NCBI RefSeq assembly: GCF_001610875.1
Contig: NZ_CP011272.1
Coordinates: forward strand, 1,283,988-1,347,987
DNA length: 64,000 nucleotides
Origin: Pirellula sp. SH-Sr6A
GTDB taxonomy: Bacteria > Planctomycetota > Planctomycetia > Pirellulales > Pirellulaceae
Direction of reading: 5' to 3'
Shown here in pieces: positions 27,852-36,914 of this stretch; the first letter of the stretch is position 1, and each line of letters starts with the position of its first letter. Below the pieces are notes generated by a model that saw nothing but the letters and a program-made list of their open reading frames with translations, was not told the DNA's origin and did not search any database. The position numbers were made by a program, and so were the translations under genes.

Positions 27852-28769
27852 CTAAACTGGCGTCTTTCCACCCGTGCAGCCAAAGACTTCGGCGGTCACG
27901 TAACTCGATTCGGGACATGCCAACCATACGAACAACGGAGCCAATTCGATAGGCTGAGCAGGGCGGCCAAACAGCGTATCTGCACCAAAGTTCTGGAACG
28001 TTTCTGACGGCATCGTCGACGGTATGAAGGGCGTCCAAACCGGTCCCGGTGCGACGGCGTTGACCCGCACGCCTCGCTCCATCGCGAATTTCGCTAAGGC
28101 CTTGGTCATTCCAATCAAAGCGGACTTGGACGTGGCGTAAGGGAGTAACATGTCCGACGGATTGTAGCCTTGAATGGAAACGGTATTGATGATGCTCCCG
28201 CCTGGCTTGATGTGCTGGAGCGCCGCACGCGACAACCAAAACGGTGCGTAGATATTCGTCTTGAAAACTCGATCGAAAACTTCCGTAGAAAACTCCTCCA
28301 GCGTTTCGGCCGTATCCTGAAACGCTGCGTTATTCACCAAAATATCCACGCTGCCTAACTCGGAAATGGTGTTTTGGATGATTTGCTCGCAGAACGATTC
28401 TTCTCGCAAGTCTCCTGCGATTGCAATCCCTTTCACCCCCGCTTCCGACACCAACTCGATCGTCGAGTTCGCGTCATCGCTCTCGGATAGATAGTTGATG
28501 GCCACGTTCGCCCCCTCGCGAGCGTAACAAATCGCAATCGCGCGACCAATTCCACTGTCCCCTCCGGTCACCAATGCATTAAGTCCTCGCAATCGGTTGT
28601 GCCCCTGATAGCTATCCTCGCCATGATCTGGGACAGGATTCATTTCGCGATTCAGACCGGGCATCTTGATCGCCTTCTGCTTCTTGAAGGGAGGGACTGC
28701 GAAGGCGGTCCGAGGGTCGACCAGTTCGACTTCATGATCGATATGTATTGGAGTGTCTGACGTCCGCAT
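27852..28769 (-). CDS. SDR-family oxidoreductase (YghA/glucose dehydrogenase-like)
   Basis: About 305 residues from the ATG at 28769 (AGGGAG 10 nt upstream). A 40-residue N-terminal extension ending in MNPVPDHGEDSYQGHNRL is typical of the YghA/YhdG group of short-chain dehydrogenases. The cofactor motif is TGGDSGIGRA, NNAA follows, and the catalytic Ser-Tyr-Lys is seen in SIQGYNPSDMLLPYATSK. The C-terminal CTGGKTPV deviates slightly from the usual DGGxP ending. Relatives in stress islands have no firmly known substrate. Confidence 0.9.
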   Translation of the reverse strand: MRTSDTPIHIDHEVELVDPRTAFAVPPFKKQKAIKMPGLNREMNPVPDHGEDSYQGHNRLRGLNALVTGGDSGIGRAIAICYAREGANVAINYLSESDDANSTIELVSEAGVKGIAIAGDLREESFCEQIIQNTISELGSVDILVNNAAFQDTAETLEEFSTEVFDRVFKTNIYAPFWLSRAALQHIKPGGSIINTVSIQGYNPSDMLLPYATSKSALIGMTKALAKFAMERGVRVNAVAPGPVWTPFIPSTMPSETFQNFGADTLFGRPAQPIELAPLFVWLACPESSYVTAEVFGCTGGKTPV

Positions 28770-29269
28770 TTCCAAGTGCTCCCTGAAGAATGGATTCGAG
28801 TCGTCCCTTGACCGACATGGCCGAGCGTAACGAAGTCTGTGGCAGAGCACGCAAAAGGTGGACCTTTAACAACAATTGCCAGTGTGTCCAGTTCCTCCGA
28901 TATGGACGGGTGGGCCCGCACATGAAACAAACCTGCTGAAGCTAAGTCTCAATGGCGATCGTTCATTATCCTCCCACAAAAGTTTCAAGCCCGATTCGAT
29001 ATGCTGATGGGTCACCATCCTGCATGCATGCTGAACCACCATTATTGGCTGCTCACGTTCCCCTCTGGAAGATACGGGTCCAGCGCGAAAGTAGACTCTC
29101 AGTAGATGGAGGTAGGGCGATATCGTTCACTCTCAGACAAATTCTTGTTTAGCTGGCTATCCACGCTGAAGGATGCCCTTCACGACGGAATGCAATTTGC
29201 GGCGAACGGAACGGTCATCCTTCCTTACTCTGATGAGTATCTCCGTTCCATTCCGTTGAGGAAAAAGAG
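28770..29269. other. divergent intergenic region with leader stem-loop
   Basis: 500 bp between the SDR and the divergent manganese catalase; no credible gene. Just upstream of the catalase start, GGAACGG (29208-29214) pairs with CCGTTCC (29243-29249), a possible structure in the catalase leader. Both promoters must lie here. Confidence 0.4.
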
Positions 29270-30205
29270 ATGTTTCAGCACGTAAAGGACCTGCAGTTTA
29301 ACGTTCGAGTTACCGAACCCGATCCCAAGTTTGCGAATCTTCTCTTAGAGCAATTTGGCGGCGGGAATGGAGAACTCAAGGCAGCATTGCAATACTTCAT
29401 CCAGGCCTTTGGATGCCGTCATGCGTACCCAGACAAGTACGATCTACTGATGGATATTGCGACGGAGGAATTCAGTCATTTAGAGATCGTGGGCGCGACG
29501 ATCACGCTGCTCCTGGACGGTGTGAGCAGTGAGTTGAAGGGAGCAGCCGAGGGTAATTTGGTGGCTCAAATGGGATCGCGTTCCATCAAGACGAAAGACG
29601 TGATCGCTCAAGCCATTGAGAACCCGCACTTCTTATTGGAATCCGGCGGCGGCCCCCTGCTCACCGATTGTCGAGGCGTACCCTGGACGGGGTCATTCAT
29701 CAATGCGAACGGAGACTTAACGGTCGACCTTCGATCCAATATTGGAGCTGAATCCAGAGCGAAAATCGTCTACGAGAATCTGCTCAAATTCACAGACGAT
29801 CCGTACGTTCATGAGACTCTTCGTTTTCTCATGACGCGTGAAATCGCCCACTTCCAACAATTCGCAGCAGCGTTAGAAACGATCCAGCCGAATTTCCCGC
29901 CCGCGAATTTCCAAGGGGATGTTCGATTCACGCACAGCTACTTCAACATGTCACAAGGCGAGGATGCACGTGGCCCCTGGAACGAGGGAAATGGCCCTTG
30001 GCCAGAGGACGAATGCTGGGAGTACATCGACGACCCGCAGGCGCAAGTGAAAGAAACCAACGGGCAAGAGCTCCAGGTTGCAGAAGGAAACTCTCGGGAC
30101 CCCAAGGTCGAGAAAAAGTTGGAAAAGCAGTTGGTCAAACAACGCAGTACCGAAGTGAAACGAGAGTCGGATGAGCAACCACTGCAATGGTCCGTCCATG
30201 CATAA
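29270..30205 (+). CDS. manganese catalase
   Basis: A 311-residue di-manganese catalase, which disproportionates hydrogen peroxide without haem. Metal ligands can be followed: Glu35 in GGNGELKAAL, Glu67 and His70 in IATEEFSHLE, a Glu in NIGAESRAKIVYENL and a His in TREIAHFQQF. FTHSYFNMS and the Trp/Pro/Glu-rich GPWNEGNGPWPEDE stretch are typical of the C-terminal part. A charged Lys/Glu tail of about 50 residues is extra. GAGGAAAAAGAG precedes the ATG. It converges with an MDR reductase across a large stem-loop. Confidence 0.95.
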   Translation: MFQHVKDLQFNVRVTEPDPKFANLLLEQFGGGNGELKAALQYFIQAFGCRHAYPDKYDLLMDIATEEFSHLEIVGATITLLLDGVSSELKGAAEGNLVAQMGSRSIKTKDVIAQAIENPHFLLESGGGPLLTDCRGVPWTGSFINANGDLTVDLRSNIGAESRAKIVYENLLKFTDDPYVHETLRFLMTREIAHFQQFAAALETIQPNFPPANFQGDVRFTHSYFNMSQGEDARGPWNEGNGPWPEDECWEYIDDPQAQVKETNGQELQVAEGNSRDPKVEKKLEKQLVKQRSTEVKRESDEQPLQWSVHA

Positions 30206-30221
30206 TGCGTTTTGACGGCCT

Positions 30222-30287
30222 GGCCTTCTGTGAGCTCGTCGCATGCAAATGTCGAGCTCAAGCATGTGGCTTGCAGAAGGCTTGGCC
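30222..30287. terminator. nested stem-loop between convergent genes
   Basis: GCCTTCTG (30223-30230) pairs with CAGAAGGC (30274-30281), and directly inside it TGAGCTCG (30231-30238) pairs with CGAGCTCA (30253-30260). The arms are perfect and the structure sits 17-80 bp after the manganese catalase stop, before the convergent MDR gene. It probably works as a bidirectional terminator or as a stabilising 3' structure; it has no T-tract. Confidence 0.5.
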
Positions 30288-30376
30288 CCGGGCCCTACTG
30301 CCGATGAACGGCATTCAAAACCGTGAACCTCCGCTTGCGAAGTCCTGTTTACATGTTGCCATGGATGCACCCGTGC

Positions 30377-31387
30377 TTAGACGTTACTCGCAATTTCAAC
30401 GACAACCTTGCCCTTGGCCCGGCCCGTCTCCAGATGGGCCAGCGCCTCGTTCGCTTTTTCGAATGCAAATGTTTTGGCTATCACCGGTCGCACACGTCCA
30501 CCGGCGAGTAGATTGCTGATCTCGCCCAGTTGTTCACCGTCAGGCTGGACAAACAAGAATGAATACTCGGCGCCGTGAATTCTTCCCAGCCGAATGATCT
30601 TGCGACTTAGCAGTCCGAAAACGAATCGCATGAGAAAGTTCATCCCGCGTGCTTGAGCGAATACCCGGTCCGGTGGGCCGACGAGGGAAATGATCTTACC
30701 GCCAGGTCGTAGAATCCTCACCGATTTTTCAATCGCATCGCCCCTTATTGTCCCTAGTACTACGTCGTAGTTTTTCAGCACATCTTCGAACGCTTGTTTC
30801 GTGTAATCAACGATCTCGTCGGCTCCCAGGCTACGAACCAAGTCGACATTTCCTGTGCTGGTTGTCGTTCCGACGGTCGCTCCGAGATGTTTGGCAAGTT
30901 GGATTGCGAACGTTCCGATACCCCCAGAGCCCGCCGGTATGAATACTCTTTGACCGGGCTGGAGATTCGCACGTACCTTCAACGCCTGCCATGATGTGAG
31001 CCCAACCATGGGAATCGACGCAGCTTCGATAAAACTGAGATTCGAGGGCTTGAATGCTACGACGTCGTCGGGCACCGCTGCAAACTCGGCGAGAGCGCCC
31101 ATGCCAATATCAAAGGTGCTTGCAAAAACCGCATCGCCTGGTTTGAACCGCGTTACGCGGACGCCTACTTCAACAACCACCCCCGCCAAATCGCTGCCCA
31201 GCGTGCAGGGCAATGGCAACGAAATGATCGGCTTGAACACTCCTTTTGGAATCATGGTGTCAATGGGGTTCAATCCGGCCGCGTGCACTTGGACGATTAC
31301 TTCATCCGGTTTGGGAACAGGCCGAGGAATATCGGCAAAGCGGATATTATTGATCTTGCCATATCGACTCAGCACGAGTGCTTTCAT
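30377..31387 (-). CDS. NAD(P)-dependent quinone oxidoreductase-like MDR protein
   Basis: About 336 residues from the ATG at 31387. Medium-chain reductase without the catalytic zinc ligands: GroES-like domain (KALVLSRYGK ... GLNPIDTMIPKG ... GSDLAGVVVEVG) followed by the Rossmann motif PAGSGGIGTFAIQLAK. This matches the zeta-crystallin/quinone oxidoreductase branch that reduces quinones or enones with NADPH. It lies near an SDR on the same strand, and a 20-bp dyad (31441-31460) is 54 bp upstream of its start. Confidence 0.9.
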   Translation of the reverse strand: MKALVLSRYGKINNIRFADIPRPVPKPDEVIVQVHAAGLNPIDTMIPKGVFKPIISLPLPCTLGSDLAGVVVEVGVRVTRFKPGDAVFASTFDIGMGALAEFAAVPDDVVAFKPSNLSFIEAASIPMVGLTSWQALKVRANLQPGQRVFIPAGSGGIGTFAIQLAKHLGATVGTTTSTGNVDLVRSLGADEIVDYTKQAFEDVLKNYDVVLGTIRGDAIEKSVRILRPGGKIISLVGPPDRVFAQARGMNFLMRFVFGLLSRKIIRLGRIHGAEYSFLFVQPDGEQLGEISNLLAGGRVRPVIAKTFAFEKANEALAHLETGRAKGKVVVEIASNV

Positions 31388-31440
31388 GTTTCTCTGCTTT
31401 TCCAAGGAGACAATTAGAATCGGCAGGCGTCTTCTTTCGT

Positions 31441-31460
31441 GTACTTGACGCAGTACACGC
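31441..31460. promoter_or_regulatory. inverted repeat upstream of MDR reductase
   Basis: GTGTAC and GTACAC at the two ends form a dyad with an 8-nt spacer, 54 bp upstream of the reductase ATG. A regulator such as the TetR protein at 32514 could bind it; the dyad differs from the one next to that gene, so the link is weak. Confidence 0.35.
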
Positions 31461-31526
31461 ACTACCTGGATGATGCGTAAGCGAATTGATCTGAAATAGG
31501 GAGTGAGGTTACTCCTACGAGAGAAC

Positions 31527-32390
31527 CTACCGTCTCCTTAATGCGTTGAGTCCCATTTGCTTGCGAAGAGCCGCGTCCAACAGTCGGGCCGGCGCAAAAC
31601 TGCTAAACAAACGGAGTTTTCTGGCTTCTCTGCCAACGGTGTAACGAAGATGCGGCCGTGCGGCGGTCGCAGCTTTCAGCACAACTGCAGCAACTTCGCT
31701 GGGGCTATCTCCCTTCTCGATCATTGCGGTCAATCGTTTGCCAACTATCTCGCGTCCCTCTCGGTAGACCTCCAGATGCGAATCAGCTTTCCATGCATTC
31801 GCATCAATTTGTGTATTGGTCCCAGCAGGCTCTATCACGACAACTCGGATACCCAGTGTTCGGATCTCATGATCAAGCGATTGTGAATAACCTTCCACCG
31901 CGTGTTTTGAAGCGCTGTAAAACGCCATGAACGGAGCAGGTAGAAATCCGACGATGGAGCCAATATTGATGATACGACCACTCTGTTGATCGCGCATTTG
32001 AGGCAGGACCGCACGGTTCATGCGAACGATCCCAAAGAAATTCGTGTCGAACAACGCCTGAACTTGTGCGATCGAACTTTCCTCCGCTCCTGCCGTCGCT
32101 AGGCTGAACCCTGCGTTATTGACCAACAAGTCGATTCGTCCTTCGCGCCGAATCACTTCACTTACGGCCGCATTGACCGAATCGTCGTTGGTCACATCCA
32201 AAGGAAGCATCTCGAATGGCTGAGCACCCGAAGAGCCCCCCCGTCTGCTCGTTCCGAAAGCCTTATAACCAACCTTCGCCAGCAACTCAGCTGTCGCTTT
32301 TCCAATTCCTGAGGATGCACCTGTTACGAGGGCGACTCTTACGTTCTCACCTTGTTTCGTCACGTCAGACCTCGATATCTGGATGTTCAA
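31527..32390 (-). CDS. SDR-family oxidoreductase
   Basis: A 287-residue classical short-chain dehydrogenase: cofactor motif TGASSGIGKA near residue 24, NNAG, and catalytic SIVGFLPAPFMAFYSASKHA with Tyr-x-x-x-Lys. The C-terminal half (VVVIEPAGTNTQI ... ARKLRLFSSFAPARLLD) resembles the SDR group often seen next to TetR regulators. The start appears to be a TTG at 32390. It is divergent from a TetR gene with two dyads between them, so it is a likely target of that repressor. Confidence 0.88.
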   Translation of the reverse strand: MNIQISRSDVTKQGENVRVALVTGASSGIGKATAELLAKVGYKAFGTSRRGGSSGAQPFEMLPLDVTNDDSVNAAVSEVIRREGRIDLLVNNAGFSLATAGAEESSIAQVQALFDTNFFGIVRMNRAVLPQMRDQQSGRIINIGSIVGFLPAPFMAFYSASKHAVEGYSQSLDHEIRTLGIRVVVIEPAGTNTQIDANAWKADSHLEVYREGREIVGKRLTAMIEKGDSPSEVAAVVLKAATAARPHLRYTVGREARKLRLFSSFAPARLLDAALRKQMGLNALRRR

Positions 32391-32419
32391 AATTTCACCA
32401 GAAGACGCCCGCCGTTTAC

Positions 32420-32446
32420 ATGACGCCCGTCATCTATAGCATAGAT
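32420..32446. promoter_or_regulatory. overlapping dyads between SDR and TetR genes
   Basis: ATGAC-GCCC-GTCAT (32420-32433) and ATCTAT-AGC-ATAGAT (32432-32446) share two bases. They lie 30-56 bp from the SDR start and 68-94 bp from the TetR start, where a shared operator for divergent genes is expected. Confidence 0.5.
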
Positions 32447-32513
32447 TACGGCCATCATGTATAATGTCAACGGCGAAACGATCGATTTTTCCAGTAACGA
32501 GGATTTCCAACGG

Positions 32514-33104
32514 ATGAGAGTCAGCAGGGAACAAGCCGCCCTAAATAGGGGGCGAATCATCGATGTGGCATCGAAACTATTCCGTGAACGAGGATTCGAT
32601 GGCGTTGGCGTCGCCGACTTGATGAAGGCCGCCGGCTTAACCCACGGAGGTTTCTACGGGAACTTTGCGTCAAAAGAGGATTTGATCGAACAAGCGTGCT
32701 CGAGAGCTCTTCAAAAGTCACAGGACATCCTCAACCAAACGGTGGAGCTTGGCGGAAAGGACGCGTTGGGCGCCATAGCGGAGAGATATCTATCGACAAC
32801 GCATCGAGACCATCCCGGAGAGGGCTGCGTGATAGCAGCGTTAGGTACGGAAGTGGCGCGAAACAGCTCTCCCGTTCGCGCTGCGTTTACAAAGGCCATT
32901 CGTTCTGCCATTGAGGTGCTATCAACACTGATACCCACAAAATCCAAACGATTGAAAAGAGAACGAGCTCTAGCCGTCTACTCAAGTCTCGTAGGCGCAT
33001 TGGTGCTAGCTCGAGCTGTCGATGATCAAGAACTCTCGACAGAGATACTTGAAGCGACGCTGGCGTCAATCCATTCTCTCCATCCGAGCTCAAACGCAGA
33101 GTGA
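32514..33104 (+). CDS. TetR/AcrR-family regulator
   Basis: About 196 residues from the ATG at 32514. The DNA-binding part reads RIIDVASKLFRERGFDGVGV then DLMKAAGLTHGGFYGNFASK, the usual TetR helix-turn-helix. The C-terminal domain with EGCVIAALGTEVAR matches the group that commonly represses an adjacent oxidoreductase and responds to a small reactive compound. Divergent from the SDR at 31527. An in-frame ATG at 32457 would add 19 residues and run into the operator, so the shorter form is preferred. Confidence 0.9.
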   Translation: MRVSREQAALNRGRIIDVASKLFRERGFDGVGVADLMKAAGLTHGGFYGNFASKEDLIEQACSRALQKSQDILNQTVELGGKDALGAIAERYLSTTHRDHPGEGCVIAALGTEVARNSSPVRAAFTKAIRSAIEVLSTLIPTKSKRLKRERALAVYSSLVGALVLARAVDDQELSTEILEATLASIHSLHPSSNAE

Positions 33105-33479
33105 ATTTCAATTGCCTTCCCAAAAATGTATCCAAGCCTGTTCTAGAAAGTGCGAGGGATTGAATACCATGGATCTACGTCGCTTCGATGACGCGAAGAT
33201 GCACTCGATCTGTTGCGTCCTCTCTACCGATTGCCATCGATTCTCCAATAAACTGGAATCAATCGCGCAGGGAACCGGCACAACTGAATTCCATGGAAGC
33301 TCGGAAATTCATTTCTTTGTCCGGGCCATCCTGGATGGGGAATTCTTTGAATAAACCGAGAACTGATGATTTCTTCCCCCCAATCACGGCTTGCTCTGTC
33401 ACGGTCTGCAAAAATTGGTGTCCAAGGATCGACCGACGTTTTATCCCCTTGGGCTCATAAAGTGTGAAGGATAGAAAAG
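33105..33479. other. intergenic region with a doubtful 61-codon frame
   Basis: 375 bp between tetR and the sigma factor. A frame from an ATG at about 33169 to 33354 would give 61 residues beginning MDLRRFDDAK and containing a Cys-Cys pair; I do not recognise it and there is no clear ribosome-binding site. Otherwise nothing is visible. Confidence 0.3.
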
Positions 33480-34361
33480 ATGCACAACCCGTTTGCAGAG
33501 GCCGTCGACGAGTCGACCGATTGGGAATTGATTGAACAGTCGAAGAGCGGAAACCAAGCTGCGCTCGAAAAACTGATTCTTCGTCATCAAGCCTGGATTT
33601 ACAACATTGCGGTGCGCATGGTCTTCCATCCTCATGATGCCGAAGAAGTCACTCAGGAGGTCCTCGTCAAAGCGATCACAGGGCTGAGCACGTTTCATGG
33701 CGAGAGCAAGTTTCGAACTTGGCTCTATCGGATCACCTCGAATCACATTTTGAACATGAAACGCCGCGGTGCTGATCGCGAGAGCTTCACTTTTTCAAGC
33801 TATGCGGATGCAATCAACGGAACACCTGATCTCAATCTTCCAGATCCGAAGTCGGTGCCTGTGGATGTGCCACTCTTGGTGGAAGAAGCGAAGATCTCTT
33901 GCACCATGGGCATGCTTCTGTGCCTCGATCGAAGACAACGACTGATATTTGTCCTGGCTGAAATATTTGGCGTTAGCGACTCGGTCGGTAGCGAGATCCT
34001 GGAGATGACACCCGATAACTTTCGGCAGTCACTTTCGCGAGCGCGGCGAGATTTGTACCAGTTCATGAATAACCAGTGCGGCTTGATCAATGAAAAAATC
34101 CCCTGCCGATGTCCAAAGAAGACGAGAGGGTTCATCGATGCCGGTCATGTCGATCCCCACAACATGATTTTTTCGCTACCGCGTTTGAGCCAGATACGAG
34201 AGGTAGCTGCTGATGCCTACACTCAAATCGACACGTCACTAGATCACCAACACGCGGCGATCTTTCGCGATCATCCGTTCCTCGAACCCAAGGATCAAAT
34301 TTCTTGGCTTCGGAAAATGCTCGAACATCGTAGTCTTCGTGACTCATTGGATCTCAACTGA
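33480..34361 (+). CDS. ECF sigma factor with Cys-containing C-terminal extension
   Basis: A 293-residue sigma-70 family protein. Sigma-2 is clear ([23 protein letters not shown] then [13 protein letters not shown] and [15 protein letters not shown]). Sigma-4 is more divergent ([20 protein letters not shown] ... [18 protein letters not shown]). About 100 residues follow that begin [22 protein letters not shown], a Cys-rich motif known from an ECF group in which the extension replaces a separate anti-sigma factor. No anti-sigma gene is adjacent. The SDR and DUF1330 genes follow on the same strand. Confidence 0.88.
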   Translation: MHNPFAEAVDESTDWELIEQSKSGNQAALEKLILRHQAWIYNIAVRMVFHPHDAEEVTQEVLVKAITGLSTFHGESKFRTWLYRITSNHILNMKRRGADRESFTFSSYADAINGTPDLNLPDPKSVPVDVPLLVEEAKISCTMGMLLCLDRRQRLIFVLAEIFGVSDSVGSEILEMTPDNFRQSLSRARRDLYQFMNNQCGLINEKIPCRCPKKTRGFIDAGHVDPHNMIFSLPRLSQIREVAADAYTQIDTSLDHQHAAIFRDHPFLEPKDQISWLRKMLEHRSLRDSLDLN

Positions 34362-34428
34362 GAATTGTTTGCGTCGGGTTTGTCACAGTCCCTCCTCCAT
34401 GGTGTCAAAAGGGACAGGAGGACATACC

Positions 34429-35178
34429 ATGTCTAAATTGAACAAAAAAACAGCCTTGGTCACGGGCGCATCCAAGGGGATTGGAGCGGGTATCGCTCTA
34501 GAACTAGCCAAAGCCGGAGCATCGATAGTGGTTAACTATGCTTCTGACAAAACGGGCGCAGAAGCTACGGTTCGCTCCATCCTTGCCGAAGGCGGCGAGG
34601 CCATACCGATTCAAGGTGACGTTTCCAACGCCGTCGATGTGAAGCGCATCTTTGACCAAACCGCCAATTCATTCGGAGCGATCGATATTCTGGTCAATAA
34701 TGCCGGCGTGTATCAGGCTATGGCGATCGAGGATGTTACGGAAGACGAGTTCCACCGCGAAATGCATATAAATCTGCTTGGTCCCTTGCTGATGATTCGA
34801 GAGTCGCTCAAACACTTCCGTCCTAGTGGCAGCATTATCAATATTGGCTCTGCGATTTCTCGGATGCCTGCTCCCATGTATTCGATTTATGCAGCCAGCA
34901 AGAGTGGCTTGAACGCCGTCACAATCGCTCTTGCAAAGGAGCTAGGACCGCGAGGAATAAGAGTCAACTCCATCAACCCAGGTGCAACATTAAGCGAGGG
35001 TACCAAAGAATCGGGACTCTATGGCGTCGACAGCGACTTCGAGAAACAGTTGGTTAGTATGACTCCACTGGGACGTATTGGTCCCCCCCTCGACATAGCG
35101 AGAGTGGTAGTCTTTCTGGCATCCGAAGAATCTAGTTGGCTGACAGGTGAACTCATACACGCCACAGGCGGTCTATGA
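34429..35178 (+). CDS. SDR-family oxidoreductase (FabG-like)
   Basis: A 249-residue short-chain dehydrogenase from the ATG at 34429, with AGGAGG nine nt upstream. Motifs: [21 protein letters not shown], and the catalytic [19 protein letters not shown] with Tyr-x-x-x-Lys; it closes with GELIHATGG. Close to FabG-type 3-oxoacyl reductases and many sugar or alcohol dehydrogenases, so the substrate stays open. It lies 67 bp after the sigma factor gene, suggesting it belongs to that sigma factor's unit. Confidence 0.92.
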   Translation: MSKLNKKTALVTGASKGIGAGIALELAKAGASIVVNYASDKTGAEATVRSILAEGGEAIPIQGDVSNAVDVKRIFDQTANSFGAIDILVNNAGVYQAMAIEDVTEDEFHREMHINLLGPLLMIRESLKHFRPSGSIINIGSAISRMPAPMYSIYAASKSGLNAVTIALAKELGPRGIRVNSINPGATLSEGTKESGLYGVDSDFEKQLVSMTPLGRIGPPLDIARVVVFLASEESSWLTGELIHATGGL

Positions 35179-35223
35179 CCGCTCATCTTATCCATCAAAG
35201 CTCATCCATCACAGGACAATTCT

Positions 35224-35517
35224 ATGCCTGCATACATGATATTCATTCGTGAAAAAACGATCGATCGCGCTGAACTCGAATCATATTGGTCCAAAGCTCC
35301 TGCGACACTCGAAGGTGTTCCCATCAAGGTGCTTTCCTCATATGGTCCCCATACAACTCTCGAGGGCCCCAACGTAGAAGGAGTGGTGATCGTAGAGTTC
35401 CCAAGTGTTGAGATTGCCCGCCAATGGTACGATAGCCCTGCATACCAGGATGCCGTCAACCTCCGGAAACGTGGCGCGATCTATCGTGGATGGATTGTGG
35501 AAGGTACACCAAGTTAA
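35224..35517 (+). CDS. DUF1330 family protein
   Basis: A 97-residue protein of the DUF1330 family, a dimeric ferredoxin-like alpha-beta fold. It starts MPAYMIFIREKTIDRAELESY and contains the family's VEGVVIVEFPSVEIARQWYDSPAYQ block. Function unknown; such genes often accompany oxidoreductases. It follows the SDR by 45 bp and is probably co-transcribed with it. Confidence 0.92.
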   Translation: MPAYMIFIREKTIDRAELESYWSKAPATLEGVPIKVLSSYGPHTTLEGPNVEGVVIVEFPSVEIARQWYDSPAYQDAVNLRKRGAIYRGWIVEGTPS

Positions 35518-35692
35518 GGTACGCCATGTTCATCAGTGTCCCTGAGATCGACGCGGCATGACATAGAAGGCGTTCTTCCGACTTTTAGAATGGGAGCGGT
35601 CGGGCGTCCTAATCATCATGGTTGTCCTTCGTTAACAGCGAGGTCCGAGCACCTCGAGACGATTCGACCGTTGTGAGGAAACTTTGGGAAGC

Positions 35693-36014
35693 CTAAGTCG
35701 CCAACCACCAGCGATTCGTGACTGCATCGGAAACGATCCCACTGCTCGCGCGAGTTGGGCTCCAATCCAATGTCGGCAAATGGGAACGCAACACCCGCGG
35801 GTCGTATTTCCGACTCGCGGGCTTTTTGGTTAGGCCATGCTGAGCTTCAGTCGATTTTTGCCCAAGTACGACAACCAGTTGTTCGTGCTCAGGTAGCTCA
35901 CCTGTTGCAATCAGTTGGAATAGCTCGTCGTTATCCACGGTCCGGTTCTCAGCTCGTTCTATTAAAAGATCGAGCGTTTCCCCATTCGCGCCATCAAAAT
36001 AGTTGGACTGTCAT
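35693..36014 (-). pseudogene. small hypothetical gene with apparent one-base frameshift
   Basis: A frame of about 96 codons reads NYFDGANGETLDLLIERAEN, then VDNDELFQLIATGELPEHE and QLVVVLGQKST, with codon usage and composition like a real protein, but it lacks a start codon. Directly upstream, in the neighbouring frame, ATG at 36014 begins MTVQLF. Removing one T from a TTTT run at about 35997-36000 would join both into a 106-residue protein MTVQLFDGANGETL. I read this as a frameshifted small gene, or a sequencing error. Family not recognised. The only frame with a conventional start is a GTG at 35938. Confidence 0.45.
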
Positions 36015-36068
36015 TCCGATGGACTCACTGCGGGACGGCAAAGCAAGGAGCATCCATGGCTAACATCG

Positions 36069-36422
36069 CTATTCTTCCACGAACGATTTCAATCTTGCTA
36101 GAGCATCATCCCATTGCCGTGAGATAGCAGCGAGCGATTGCGAAGCTGCAGCCATCGTCTTTGGGTTCACCTGAAAGAGATTCTCTCGACCGCGACGAAC
36201 GCCCTTGACGAGACAAGCGTCTTCGAGGATTTGCAAGTGCTTACGGATCGCTTGGCGTGTTTGTGGTCGACCTTCAGAAAGCTGGGTGATGGATGCAAGA
36301 TTTGCTTCTCCCAACTGAAGTAGCAACGACAAGCGAGTATCATCACCCAAAGCAGCAAAAAGTGGCGCGTTCTTGGCAAACTGTTTCCACGTTGAACTAC
36401 TTGTTTTCAAGATACTTCTCAA
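36069..36422 (-). CDS. ArsR-family regulator
   Basis: A 117-residue winged-helix protein: FAALGDDTRLSLLLQLGEANLAS, then LSEGRPQTRQAIRKHLQILEDA as recognition helix, and VRRGRENLFQV as wing. No metal-binding Cys pair is visible, as in ArsR members linked to SRPBCC genes. Start appears to be TTG at 36422, overlapping the SRPBCC gene by 26 bp, so the two are translationally coupled; here the regulator is second in the operon. Confidence 0.88.
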   Translation of the reverse strand: MRSILKTSSSTWKQFAKNAPLFAALGDDTRLSLLLQLGEANLASITQLSEGRPQTRQAIRKHLQILEDACLVKGVRRGRENLFQVNPKTMAAASQSLAAISRQWDDALARLKSFVEE

Positions 36423-36858
36423 TATTCTTCATTTGCGATTTCCACCCCCCTTCGTTCATGCGAAATGCTTCGCTACGCCGCCATTCCGGGACCGAATCGA
36501 ATCCGGATTCGACCACCGTCAGAAGGGTTCCGACACCGGACGGCTCCAACTGGAACTCTACCGTGGTTGGCGCTTCATTGGAATAGTCCACATTGTGATC
36601 CACGGCATAGGGATGCCACGTGAAAGCGAAACGTGTCATGGGCTCGATTGCAACCACTTCAACCTCGAATCTGAAATGTTCGTAGCCCGGATAAGTCATT
36701 TGTCCGTATGCCTTTTTGCCAACGACAAATGGAACCTCCAGATTCACGCAGAACCACGCTCCAAATTTCTGATAGTCGGTCAGTGCTTCCCAAACGCGCG
36801 CTGGCGGAGCATTCAATTCAATCTGTCGTCTGATTTGGTCCGTGCTACTCGTCGTCAT
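36397..36858 (-). CDS. SRPBCC (AHSA1-like) protein
   Basis: A 153-residue START/Bet v1-like protein: IRRQIELNAPPARVWEALTDYQKFGAWF is the typical N-terminal strand-helix, and SVPEWRRSEAFRMNEGGWKSQMKNIEKYL the long C-terminal helix lining the cavity. These proteins bind hydrophobic ligands; specific role unknown. First gene of a two-gene operon with ArsR. A perfect hexamer dyad lies 57 bp upstream. Confidence 0.9.
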   Translation of the reverse strand: MTTSSTDQIRRQIELNAPPARVWEALTDYQKFGAWFCVNLEVPFVVGKKAYGQMTYPGYEHFRFEVEVVAIEPMTRFAFTWHPYAVDHNVDYSNEAPTTVEFQLEPSGVGTLLTVVESGFDSVPEWRRSEAFRMNEGGWKSQMKNIEKYLENK

Positions 36859-36914
36859 GGAAATCCTCTCTCAATGCAAGCCTAAGTTCTGTCGCGTGGT
36901 GGTCACCCCTACCC

